Shown: positions 25,862 to 33,772 of the stretch, piece after piece | Numbering within the stretch: the first letter of the stretch is position 1 | Layout of the letters: the number at the start of each line of letters is the position of its first letter | Origin: Scopulibacillus darangshiensis | GTDB lineage: Bacteria; Bacillota; Bacilli; Bacillales; Sporolactobacillaceae | Direction: 5' to 3' | NCBI RefSeq assembly: GCF_004341035.1 | Contig: NZ_SLXK01000017.1 | Location: forward strand, 32,138 to 82,941 | DNA: 50,804 nucleotides | The notes under the pieces: generated by a model | What the model saw: only the letters and a program-made list of their open reading frames with translations | What the model was told of the DNA's origin: nothing | Databases searched by the model: none | Translations under genes and position numbers: made by a program

Positions 25862-26376
25862 AACCTATTCGTTACCGTCAAAGCCCTTTTTCCAGGTTCA
25901 CGGGCACGATTAAACCCTATTCGTTACCGCTCATGGCCTTTTTCCAGGTTCACGGGCACGATTAGCTCCTATTCGTTACCGCCGATGGCCTTTTTTCCGA
26001 TCCACGGGCACGATTAGCTCCTATTCGTTACCACTCATGCCCTTTTTCCAGGTTCACGGGCACGATTAACTCTATTCGTTACCGCTCATGGCCTTTTTCC
26101 AGGTTCACGGGCACGATTAACTCTATTCGTTACCGCTCACGGCCTTTTTCCAGGTTCACGGGCACGATTAACTCCTATTCGTTACCGCTCATGGCCTTTT
26201 TCCAGGTTCACGGGCACGATTAACTCTATTCGTTACCGCTCACGGCCCTTTTCCAGGTTCACGGGCACGATTAACTCCTATTCGTTACCGCTCATGGCTT
26301 TTTTCCAGGTTCACGGGCACGATTAACTCCTATTCGTTACCGCTCACGGCCTTTTTCCAGGTTCACGGGCACGATT
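25861..26376. repeat. 51-52-bp tandem repeat array 3
   Basis: Ten units begin at 25865, 25917, 25969, 26021, 26072, 26123, 26175, 26226, 26278 and 26330, spaced 51 or 52 bp. The unit runs CTATTCGTTACCGCTCATGG, a CTTTTTCCAG link, then GTTCACGGGCACGATTAACTC. The two halves share a GTT..CG..CA.G pattern offset by 25 bp, so the unit looks like a diverged dimer. Identity between middle units is very high. There are no unique spacers. It interrupts the GNAT gene. Confidence 0.95.
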
Positions 26377-26447
26377 CCAAAACTACGGTCATAATTATTT
26401 TATTTTAGACAAAACTAAGCAAAAGAAATGAAAAGGAGTGAATGTGG

Positions 26448-26618
26448 ATGAGTCGTGGTAAAGGTTATAATCACAAAGAAAAGGGCCACCCGGGAGCCTT
26501 CCCAAACGATACAAAGATTGAGGAAAAGGAACCCGACCGATCAATGAAAGATGTCGCGGATTTTGCAACGTATGAAGCATATAAAAATAGGGTAAAAGAC
26601 GACGAGGACGAGGAATAA
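26448..26618 (+). CDS. Small hydrophilic protein (56 aa), unknown function
   Basis: The ATG at 26448 has AGGAG 9 bp upstream; an in-frame ATG at 26442 is too close to it. The 56-aa product is strongly charged. It starts MSRGKGYNHKEKGHPGAF, has a central IEEKEPDRSM and a helical FATYEAYKNR segment, and ends in an acidic DDEDEE tail. No cysteine or membrane segment is present. I do not recognise the family. It is followed 13 bp later by hairpin copy B. The good ribosome site and protein-like composition support a real gene. Confidence 0.65.
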   Translation: MSRGKGYNHKEKGHPGAFPNDTKIEEKEPDRSMKDVADFATYEAYKNRVKDDEDEE

Positions 26619-26631
26619 TTGCTAATAACAC

Positions 26632-26683
26632 AATAAGCTAAGGAGTGCATCCAACACTTTAGTTGGATGGGCTCCTGTTATTA
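26632..26683. repeat. Hairpin element, copy B
   Basis: AATAAGCTAAGGAG, then a stem of CATCCAAC / GTTGGATG with outer AGGAG / CTCCT, then GTTATTAA. It is nearly identical to copy A, 1.2 kb away. It may terminate the 56-aa gene, although no clear U-run follows. Confidence 0.75.
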
Positions 26684-26819
26684 ATTTCGTCCTCTTCCCC
26701 CCGGGGCCCCTTTTTATGTTAAGGCCAGATGGAAATGGAAATCCAAATTTAGTCTATTATAATGCTTCAGTCAATCACAAGTTGTTTGTGTTCACATATC
26801 GACTTTAGACTAGTCACTA

Positions 26820-28166
26820 TTAACTGCTGGCCGACTCATCATGATCAAATTCAGGTGGACTGATTCTAAAAAATTTAGTTAAATAAAGCACATATAAGAA
26901 TCCAATGCATGCCCAAATTAGACCGACTACCTTAGCACTTTCCTCCAAGTTGTACCAAAGGTATAGGTTGAACCCTAAACCTATCAAGGGTATTACAATA
27001 GAGGTAATCACTGATTTCACTGACCGGTTTTTTAAATACTTGAAATAATAGGCGATAACGGATAAATTGACAAAGGTAAATGCGGCAAAGGCTCCGAAGT
27101 TAATAAGTGATGTAGCCTTAGTAAGATCCAGAAACATTGCCGACATTGCTAAAACCGCAACAAGCAGGATGTTTAAAACCGGAATACCAGAACGCGGATG
27201 AACATAACCGAAAAACCTTTTCGGTAAAACACCATCTCGTCCCATTGCATATAAAAGCCGAGATGCACTCATTTGTTGAGTTAATCCACATGCAAGAACA
27301 GCAACAACATAACCTGCAATAAAAATGGATTGGAAAAGTGTTCCGCCAATATACCTTGCCATTTCAGGGGAAGCTCCCGCAATATTTTTTATAACTGAAA
27401 CATCTGGAAATAAGGCTTGCATAAAATAGGTAACCGTTACAAAGAAAACTCCAGCAATAAAAGCAATGATAAAGATGCCTTTTGGTATATTTTTTTTCGG
27501 TTCAATGGTTTCCTCCGATAATGTTGTTACAGCATCAAAACCAAGAAACGATATTGCCAAAATTGATGCCCCAGTTAATACCGAAGAAAAGGATAAATCT
27601 TTCGTGTAAAATGGAATCATTGAAAACGATTGGCTATGTACGCCATACAGAACACCTCTGATGGTCAAAATCACAAAGACAGCCGCAACTAAAAACTCAA
27701 TGATCACCATCAAATAGTTTACGATTACGGCAAGTTTAACACCTACAAGGTTGAGTGCTGTCGTTATAACAATTGTCGCAAGTATCCATATCCATGCGGG
27801 GACATTAGGGAATACGGCAGAAAGATAAATACTTGAAAGCAACGCGTTAATCATAGGGAGAAAAAGGTAATCGAGTAAGGCCGCCCATCCTACAAGAAAA
27901 CCTAAATGGGCATTTATCGTCTTCCTAGTGTAGGTATACGCTGAACCCGACGACGGATAAACTTTAACCATTCTGCCGTAGCTGTATGCAGTAAACAGAA
28001 TCGCAACTGTAACTAATATATATGCAGCAGGAACATGTCCGTTTGTTATTTCAGAAACAATGCCAAAAGTATCAAAGACTGCCAGTGGGGACATATACGC
28101 CAACCCAATAAAAACAACATGCCTCAGCTTCAATGAACGTTTTAATTGTCCTTCATTTACGCTCAC
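26820..28166 (-). CDS. APC family permease, putrescine-importer (PuuP)-like
   Basis: A 448-aa permease with about 12 membrane helices. Characteristic parts are GLAYMSPLAVFDTFGIVS near 20-38, a YPSSGSAYTY segment near 70-80 and GFLVGWAALLDYLFLPMINALL near 88-110, matching the PuuP branch. It lies 110 bp downstream of agmatine deiminase in the same direction. Agmatine or putrescine is therefore the likely substrate (inference). Confidence 0.82.
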   Translation of the reverse strand: MSVNEGQLKRSLKLRHVVFIGLAYMSPLAVFDTFGIVSEITNGHVPAAYILVTVAILFTAYSYGRMVKVYPSSGSAYTYTRKTINAHLGFLVGWAALLDYLFLPMINALLSSIYLSAVFPNVPAWIWILATIVITTALNLVGVKLAVIVNYLMVIIEFLVAAVFVILTIRGVLYGVHSQSFSMIPFYTKDLSFSSVLTGASILAISFLGFDAVTTLSEETIEPKKNIPKGIFIIAFIAGVFFVTVTYFMQALFPDVSVIKNIAGASPEMARYIGGTLFQSIFIAGYVVAVLACGLTQQMSASRLLYAMGRDGVLPKRFFGYVHPRSGIPVLNILLVAVLAMSAMFLDLTKATSLINFGAFAAFTFVNLSVIAYYFKYLKNRSVKSVITSIVIPLIGLGFNLYLWYNLEESAKVVGLIWACIGFLYVLYLTKFFRISPPEFDHDESASS

Positions 28167-28276
28167 GCTTATCTCTCCTCTTTTCTTTCTAAAATTAGCA
28201 TTACTCCTAACTTATCTCCTGGAAATACTGCTATATCCTATCAATCTCATTCGAGGAAGCGGCTTCTTTCCAAAAT

Positions 28277-29377
28277 TTACGGTCTTGGTTGAGCTAATGT
28301 CATGCAGTGAATATTGCCGCCGCTTAAGGACCACTCTTTTGTTGGAAGGCCAATAACCTTTCTGTCCGGCATAATTTCTTGAAACTTTTGGATAGCCTCC
28401 TGATCACGAGGGTCGTTATATAATGGAACTAAAAAGCCGCCATTAACGAAATAGCCATTAATGTAAGTGACCGCTAAAGGCTGGTTTGATTCACGAGGTG
28501 CCGCATCCGCAATAACATCAAACCCTTTATTTTCTTCCTTTGTTATATGAATAATTTCCGGTATGTGTATTTTATGAATCTCGAACTTTCTCCCTTTAGC
28601 ATCCCTTTCTTGACTTAAGATATCATAAGCTTCTTTGAATACCGGATACTGCGGATGATCGACATCGTCAACCCATGAAAGAGCAATGACTCCAGGTCTA
28701 ACGAAAAAACAAATATCGTCAATATGACCATCCGTTTCATCGTACAGCATACCTCTTTTAATCCAAATAACCTTGTCCAAACCAAGATATTCTTTACAAT
28801 TCCTCTCCACTTCTTCTTTTGGCATATCACTATTCCGGTTTGGATTGAGATTACATTGTTCTGTCAAAATAACAGTGCCTTCCCCATCTACTTGCGCTGA
28901 GCCGCCTTCAAGAATAAAATGCTTCGCGTCATAAGAATCAATGTTTTCAAATTCAAATAATTTTTGCGCAAATTGACTATCTAGGTCCCAAGGAAAATAG
29001 AGTCCCTCTTCCAATCCTCCGTAGGCATTAAACCCTAACTGAACGCCTCTCATTTCACCTTTATCGTTAATAGCGTAAAAAGCACCTTTGTCTTGAGCCC
29101 ACGCTTCGTTTGTTGACATTTCAATAACCCGAACTTTTTCCGATAATCTTGCTCTTGCATTTTCATACTGCTCAACTGAACAAATGACTGTCATTTCCTC
29201 GTACTCAGCGATGGTATTTGCAACAATAACACAAACCTCTTGTGCTGGTTTGCCTCCATTTCTGAAAGCAAAGCCTTTTTCCGGCCAAATAATAATGGAT
29301 CCCTTGTGCCATTCAAATTCGCCCGGAACTCTATAACCATCCTTTTTTGGTGTGGTGTTTTTAATTACTTTTGCCAT
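28277..29377 (-). CDS. aguA: Agmatine deiminase family protein
   Basis: A 366-aa guanidino-group-modifying enzyme (PF04371 type). Catalytic features are DETDGHIDD with the active histidine near 214 and the nucleophilic cysteine in GGNIHCMT near 358. It would hydrolyse agmatine to N-carbamoylputrescine and ammonia. The usual WARDTGP block reads WAQDKGA, an unusual divergence near a substrate-binding loop. ATG 29377 is preferred, with GGGGAGA upstream, over a start 36 bp earlier. Upstream lie a 10-bp palindrome and an ARG-box-like site. Confidence 0.85.
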   Translation of the reverse strand: MAKVIKNTTPKKDGYRVPGEFEWHKGSIIIWPEKGFAFRNGGKPAQEVCVIVANTIAEYEEMTVICSVEQYENARARLSEKVRVIEMSTNEAWAQDKGAFYAINDKGEMRGVQLGFNAYGGLEEGLYFPWDLDSQFAQKLFEFENIDSYDAKHFILEGGSAQVDGEGTVILTEQCNLNPNRNSDMPKEEVERNCKEYLGLDKVIWIKRGMLYDETDGHIDDICFFVRPGVIALSWVDDVDHPQYPVFKEAYDILSQERDAKGRKFEIHKIHIPEIIHITKEENKGFDVIADAAPRESNQPLAVTYINGYFVNGGFLVPLYNDPRDQEAIQKFQEIMPDRKVIGLPTKEWSLSGGNIHCMTLAQPRP

Positions 29378-29486
29378 TTTGATTCTCCCCTTTTCATTTA
29401 AATAGGCCCTCAAACCTTCTAAAATGCAATTTTTGTGCCAACATTATGAATATACAATTTACCGAAGAAGCCCCTCACCGAAGATA

Positions 29487-29514
29487 ATCATTTATGAAAG
29501 GTTGCATAAATGAT
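29487..29514. promoter_or_regulatory. Palindrome upstream of agmatine deiminase
   Basis: ATCATTTATG and CATAAATGAT are perfect 10-bp arms separated by 8 bp, about 110 bp before the start codon. This is an operator candidate for a dimeric regulator. Confidence 0.55.
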
Positions 29515-29519
29515 GCTGC

Positions 29520-29537
29520 CATGCATAAAAATGTATC
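29520..29537. promoter_or_regulatory. ARG-box-like site
   Basis: CATGCATAAAAATGTATC agrees with most positions of the ArgR/AhrC box (TNTGNATWWWWATNCANA), with mismatches at the outer edges. Arginine-linked control of agmatine use would make sense; this is a prediction. Confidence 0.4.
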
Positions 29538-29547
29538 CCTAGAAAAT

Positions 29548-29588
29548 AAAGAACGCCCGGTTGTTTAGAAAAACATCGGGCGTTCTTT
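29548..29588. terminator. Terminator of the GMC-to-APC operon
   Basis: AAAGAACGCCCG pairs perfectly with CGGGCGTTCTTT over 12 bp. It stands between the APC permease (stop at 30064) and agmatine deiminase. The 686 bp from 29378 to 30063 also hold the palindrome, the ARG-box-like site and the toxin relic, and no intact gene. Confidence 0.8.
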
Positions 29589-29800
29589 ATATAGTGGTAA
29601 AGTGCAAGGTTTGCGGAGGGGAATCACCTCTGGGGCTTAGGAGTAATTTGAATTAATAATATAAATGCATAGGTTGAAAGAACGTTAGAATACACTTCAT
29701 ATCCTGACCCACACGCCCCTACAATCTCTTACGAAAAGGCTTCCCTTGAGCGGTACTGCGCTCGGTTTTGTAAAAAACTACAAAAGGAGACCCAGCGGTT

Positions 29801-29863
29801 AACATACTTTTGGCGGTAAGGGGGCGTGAGATTGCCTTTGTCTATGGCGTGGGCTGCGGCGCC
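29801..29863 (-). pseudogene. Relic of a pre-toxin (polymorphic toxin) gene
   Basis: Minus-strand translation gives GAAAHAIDKGNLTPPYRQKYV, closely matching GGAAHAIDKGHLKLPYSQKYV of the toxin gene at the right edge (encoded around 50357-50419); about 16 of 21 residues agree. The reading is lost soon after and before, so only a fragment survives. Confidence 0.75.
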
Positions 29864-30063
29864 CTTTGCATATTTTTCCTCTTTTAACAGTATAAAATAA
29901 CTACCAAGCGATCACAATTTAAGTTTCAACTCTTTACCAAATAAAAATTTTATCCCAAATAGCCTGTTCCGGCCCTTCGGGATAAAATCGCCTCCATGTA
30001 TTGGATAATGTGGTGGGGTTGATCTACTACCTGAATTTTCCGTTAATTGCCCCTAAAATTTAT

Positions 30064-31566
30064 TTATCCTTTCCCCTGCTCTGTTAATCCAAGCTCTTGA
30101 CCAGAGGGAATGTTGTTGTTTTCTGGCTCTGGAACGGTTACTCCAATTTTTTCGTATAAATCCGGGCGGTGTTTCCGAAGTCTAAATCCTACGGCTATCC
30201 CGGTTATGGCAACGGCGAGTATGATCAGAAAGATGGCGATTGTTATCGCCATATGCCCTTCACCGATGAGAACATCAAAGTTAAGGACAGCATAAACGGT
30301 TGCGTATCCTAAGCCAATAGTGGCAAGGGCCGGTGCAATTTTCGTATGCCATAATCGCGTGTCAACCTTGGACCGTGCAAAATAGGCAATCACAGCGATC
30401 GAGGTAAATGTGTACAGGAGGAGAAGTGAAAGAATGCCGATCGCACTAAACCATCCATAGACCATGTATGGATTCGCACCACTCACTGCTATTAAAACAA
30501 TGGCAATGAACGCTATTACCGATTGAACAATGCTCGCGATATGTGGGGAACGGAAACGGCGGTGAATCTTTCCAAGCCCTGGGGGAAGCACCCCTGTACG
30601 GCCGCCAGAAAAATAATACCGGGTAATCATGTTATGAAGAGCAAGCAATACGGCAAATACACTGGTGATTAGGAGCACTTGCATAACGATAACAGCCGGC
30701 CCTCCAAGAACTCTAGTAACCAGACCGTAGATAATAACGTCAGCATTTCCATTTTCATTAAATGCTTGATTCATTCGATTCATCACACCATCCCACCCAA
30801 CAATCAAAGCGTAGGACGCCAAGGCATAGAGTACAGTCATGATGATGACAGCACTATAGGTGGCAATTGGGACTGAACGACGGGAATTCTTGGCCTCCTC
30901 GCTGAAGACGGCGGCTGCCTCGAAACCAATAAATGAACCAAAAGAGAACAAGAATGCAAGTCCAATATGACCGTTAAAAATAACCTCTGGATTAAAGGGA
31001 GCCGCTGTGTAGCCCTCAGATGATGGATGCAAAATAGAAGCAATGCTAAAGATGACCATAACAACAACCTCGCCAAGCATTAGGACACCTAATATCTTCG
31101 CACCAATTTCAATATGCCGGTAACCTAGGATTGTTACTAATGCCCAGGCAATCAGCGAGTATATCCACCAGGAAAGATGGATATCAAATTGCAAAGCTAA
31201 GAAAGCATTAATTGCATAGCCGATCATACCAAGTGCACTGATTTGTGTTGAGACATAGGCTAAAATGGCCAGGTATGAGGCGCTGACACCCGGCAGCCTC
31301 CCCAAACCGCGAGCAATAAAAGCATAAAAAGCGCCGGTGTTACGTATGTGGCGGACCATAGCAGCAAAACCAACGGAAAATAGTAACCAGACAACCATTG
31401 CTACAATGTATACGCCAGTTGCACCAATACCATTGCCAAATTGCATGACAAGTATCATATTGCCGAATAAGGTCGTGATCGGGCCAACAGCCGATATGAC
31501 CAGAAAAATCAGTGCCGGTACCCCTAGAGCACCATCCGCCAATGTTTGGTTTTGGTCTGTTTTCAT
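30064..31566 (-). CDS. APC superfamily amino acid/amine permease
   Basis: A 500-aa protein with 12 predicted membrane helices. Typical APC parts are the opening GVPALIFLVISAVGPITTLFG-like helix 1, NTGAFYAFIARGLGR near 75-90 and FGSFIGFEAAAVFSEEAKNSRR near 215-236. It is the last gene of the LacI-controlled operon and lies 175 bp after the ThuA-like gene. It presumably imports the operon's substrate, which would then be an amino or amine compound; this is inferred. Confidence 0.8.
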   Translation of the reverse strand: MKTDQNQTLADGALGVPALIFLVISAVGPITTLFGNMILVMQFGNGIGATGVYIVAMVVWLLFSVGFAAMVRHIRNTGAFYAFIARGLGRLPGVSASYLAILAYVSTQISALGMIGYAINAFLALQFDIHLSWWIYSLIAWALVTILGYRHIEIGAKILGVLMLGEVVVMVIFSIASILHPSSEGYTAAPFNPEVIFNGHIGLAFLFSFGSFIGFEAAAVFSEEAKNSRRSVPIATYSAVIIMTVLYALASYALIVGWDGVMNRMNQAFNENGNADVIIYGLVTRVLGGPAVIVMQVLLITSVFAVLLALHNMITRYYFSGGRTGVLPPGLGKIHRRFRSPHIASIVQSVIAFIAIVLIAVSGANPYMVYGWFSAIGILSLLLLYTFTSIAVIAYFARSKVDTRLWHTKIAPALATIGLGYATVYAVLNFDVLIGEGHMAITIAIFLIILAVAITGIAVGFRLRKHRPDLYEKIGVTVPEPENNNIPSGQELGLTEQGKG

Positions 31567-31741
31567 TCTTAAACCTCCTATACATAAATGGTTTTATCTT
31601 TTATATCGCCCTGTATTAAAAAAATTCTTCTTCCCAATCCAGTAAGCGCTCTCATATAAAAGTGACTGAATTTCGAAAGCCTATACCATTTACAAAAATA
31701 CAGTTAATGAATGACCTTCGAAATTCAGATTAAATATGATT

Positions 31742-32374
31742 TTAGCGCTTGGCCCAGTTGATGCCGCGCCGAGTCAGCTCGAGCACCTCGGGGATTTCAA
31801 GTTCCGCAGTGCTGTGGCCAAGCGAATGGAAAAAGACACGCCCTTTTCCCCATTGGCGTTTCCAGGCCACAGGCATCGTTCCGCCTTTAACCCATGTCAG
31901 GTCATCGCCATCGACCATCGTTGTAGCAATGACATCGTTGTTGGGGTCTGTATGCAGATAATACTGTTCTGAAAACACTTTAAAGCTAGAAAGTCCTTCG
32001 GTAAGAGGATCCTGCTTAGGAAAACTTACCTCGTACTCGATAAAGTCACCTGGGTGAGCAATGAACTGTCCCCCCATGACCATCTTGAATGGTTTGCTAT
32101 TTCGAAAGGCGTCTGCAATCCCGTGCCAACAGGCCATGCCCAACCCTCGTTCAATAGCCTTGACTAATGACTGCTCTTGAAAAACACTTAATTCATCTTG
32201 AGTCCAAATGGGAATGATAATATCAAACTCGTGCAAACGATTCGACTCAAGGATGCTAAGATCATCAAAACATTCCACGTCGAAGTCTTCAAGCAGATTT
32301 TCTACGGTAAATTCCGCCACTTCTGTCGGGTAATGCCATGGCCAACCACCATGAAGAACCAATGCTTTTTTCAT
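31742..32374 (-). CDS. ThuA-like (trehalose utilisation/class I glutamine amidotransferase-like) protein
   Basis: A 210-aa protein of the ThuA fold. Visible motifs are LHGGWPWHYPTE at 8-19, the central GMACWHGIADAFR near 80-92, GGQFIAHPGDF near 101 and MPVAWKRQWGKGRVFFHSLGH near 167-187. ThuA proteins occur in sugar catabolic operons, some acting on 3-keto sugars, but biochemical data are few. It lies 50 bp after the histidinol-dehydrogenase homologue in the same operon. Confidence 0.8.
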   Translation of the reverse strand: MKKALVLHGGWPWHYPTEVAEFTVENLLEDFDVECFDDLSILESNRLHEFDIIIPIWTQDELSVFQEQSLVKAIERGLGMACWHGIADAFRNSKPFKMVMGGQFIAHPGDFIEYEVSFPKQDPLTEGLSSFKVFSEQYYLHTDPNNDVIATTMVDGDDLTWVKGGTMPVAWKRQWGKGRVFFHSLGHSTAELEIPEVLELTRRGINWAKR

Positions 32375-32424
32375 TGCTTAACCTCCATTGATTGTGTTTA
32401 TATAAAAGGGCTTGGTTTTACCGC

Positions 32425-33735
32425 TTACTTCACCGCTTTGCTTTTTTCGCCTTCTAGTCGCATGCGTGCCGTAATCGCATGACCAGCCATCATTTCAGCA
32501 TCGCAAATCGCCGCTATATGCGGGGCCACCACTTTGGTTCCTTCCGCTGATACCTTCTGATAAGTAAGAGTTTTCAGGAATTTACTTACACCAAGACCCC
32601 CTGTGTAACGAGTCGCACGATCGGTGGGCAATACATGATTTGTGCCAATGCCTTTATCCCCGTAAGCGACTGTTGAACGAGCTCCTATAAAGAGTGAACC
32701 ATAGTTCGTTAACCGGTTAAAAAACCAGTCGTCATCACTCGTTTGAACTTCCACATGTTCAGAAGCGATCGTATCAGTCGCGTTTAGAACCGCTTCCCTA
32801 TCCTTACAGACGATAACTTCGGCGCGATTAAGCCATGCTTGACGCGCGACATCCACTGTTGGCCAGGTTGTGTCAAGCCAGTGTTCCACCTCACTGATCA
32901 CCTTTTTTGCTAGATTCTCAGAGTCCGAAATTAAAATAACCTGTGACGTTGGTCCATGTTCAGCCTGTGCCAACAGATCTGCTGCAATGAGCTTTGCATC
33001 GGCACTTTCGTCTGCAATGACCAGAACTTCTGACGGACCTGCAAGCAAATCAATGCCGACCGGGCCAAAAAGTTGGCGTTTCGCTTCTGCCACAAAGGCA
33101 TTTCCTGCACCAACCACCATGTCTACGGGATGTACACTGTCGATGCCATAAGCCATAAGAGCCAAAGCTTGTACACCGCCAACACAATAAATTTCGTCTG
33201 CACCCGCTGTTGCCATTGCATAAAGCTGCGCAGGATGAATACCTCCTCCTTTTGTTGGTGGCGCGCAGGCAATAACACGCGGAACACCCGCCGCTTTGGC
33301 CGTTGCAATGGTCATAACCGCAGAAGCAATCAGCGGATAGCGGCCCCCAGGGACATAACAACCTACATCATTCACCGGTATAAGCCTATGTCCAATGGTC
33401 ACACCAGGCAGCGTTTCTACCTCAAGGTCACTTAGCGTGTCCCGTTGATGAACGGCAAACCTATACACTTGCTCATGTGAAAAATCAATGCTTGCTCGTA
33501 ATTCGGGTGATGTTTCCTCTTTTGCCCGATTAATTGTTTCGTCGTCTACACGGAATGATTCCGGGTTCCAAGCGTCAAACCGCTGCGAATAGGTCCGAAC
33601 GGCATCAATGCCATTTTCACGGACGTCCTCAAGGATCCGTGACACATTCTTACGAAGATCGGGGCTGGCTGACTCCGGTTCTTGTTCCGCACGCTTAAGA
33701 TAGGTAGCATCTTGAAGTACTAATCTTTTTTCCAC
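32425..33735 (-). CDS. Histidinol dehydrogenase family enzyme (catabolic paralogue)
   Basis: A 436-aa Zn-dependent NAD enzyme of the HisD family. All key residues are present: Gln and His in LLAQAEHGPTSQ, Glu-His in ASEHVEVQ, Asp in AYGDKGIGTNHVLPT and His in MAGHAITAR. It should oxidise a primary alcohol to a carboxylate in two steps. No his genes are nearby, and HisD homologues such as HpsN are known to act on other alcohols, so a catabolic substrate is likely. The GTG start at 33735 is chosen for GGAGG 7 bp upstream. Confidence 0.85.
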   Translation of the reverse strand: MEKRLVLQDATYLKRAEQEPESASPDLRKNVSRILEDVRENGIDAVRTYSQRFDAWNPESFRVDDETINRAKEETSPELRASIDFSHEQVYRFAVHQRDTLSDLEVETLPGVTIGHRLIPVNDVGCYVPGGRYPLIASAVMTIATAKAAGVPRVIACAPPTKGGGIHPAQLYAMATAGADEIYCVGGVQALALMAYGIDSVHPVDMVVGAGNAFVAEAKRQLFGPVGIDLLAGPSEVLVIADESADAKLIAADLLAQAEHGPTSQVILISDSENLAKKVISEVEHWLDTTWPTVDVARQAWLNRAEVIVCKDREAVLNATDTIASEHVEVQTSDDDWFFNRLTNYGSLFIGARSTVAYGDKGIGTNHVLPTDRATRYTGGLGVSKFLKTLTYQKVSAEGTKVVAPHIAAICDAEMMAGHAITARMRLEGEKSKAVK

Positions 33736-33772
33736 GTTAAAACCTCCATCAAATAACAAATAGTTATACTGC

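Noticed and set aside
1-26376. Tandem arrays as CRISPR arrays
   Set aside because: The whole unit is conserved with no variable spacers, repeats are too long and directly abutting, and no cas genes are present.
31641-31654. AGTAAGCGCTCTCA as a cre site before the APC permease
   Set aside because: It lacks the leading T of the cre consensus and lies inside the operon, without a recognisable promoter next to it.
33073-33435. A 120-codon plus-strand frame
   Set aside because: It is antisense to the histidinol-dehydrogenase homologue, whose catalytic residues are all in place on the other strand.
32425-33735. Histidine biosynthesis gene hisD
   Set aside because: No other his gene is adjacent and the operon is LacI-controlled with oxidoreductases and a permease; kept as a family assignment only.
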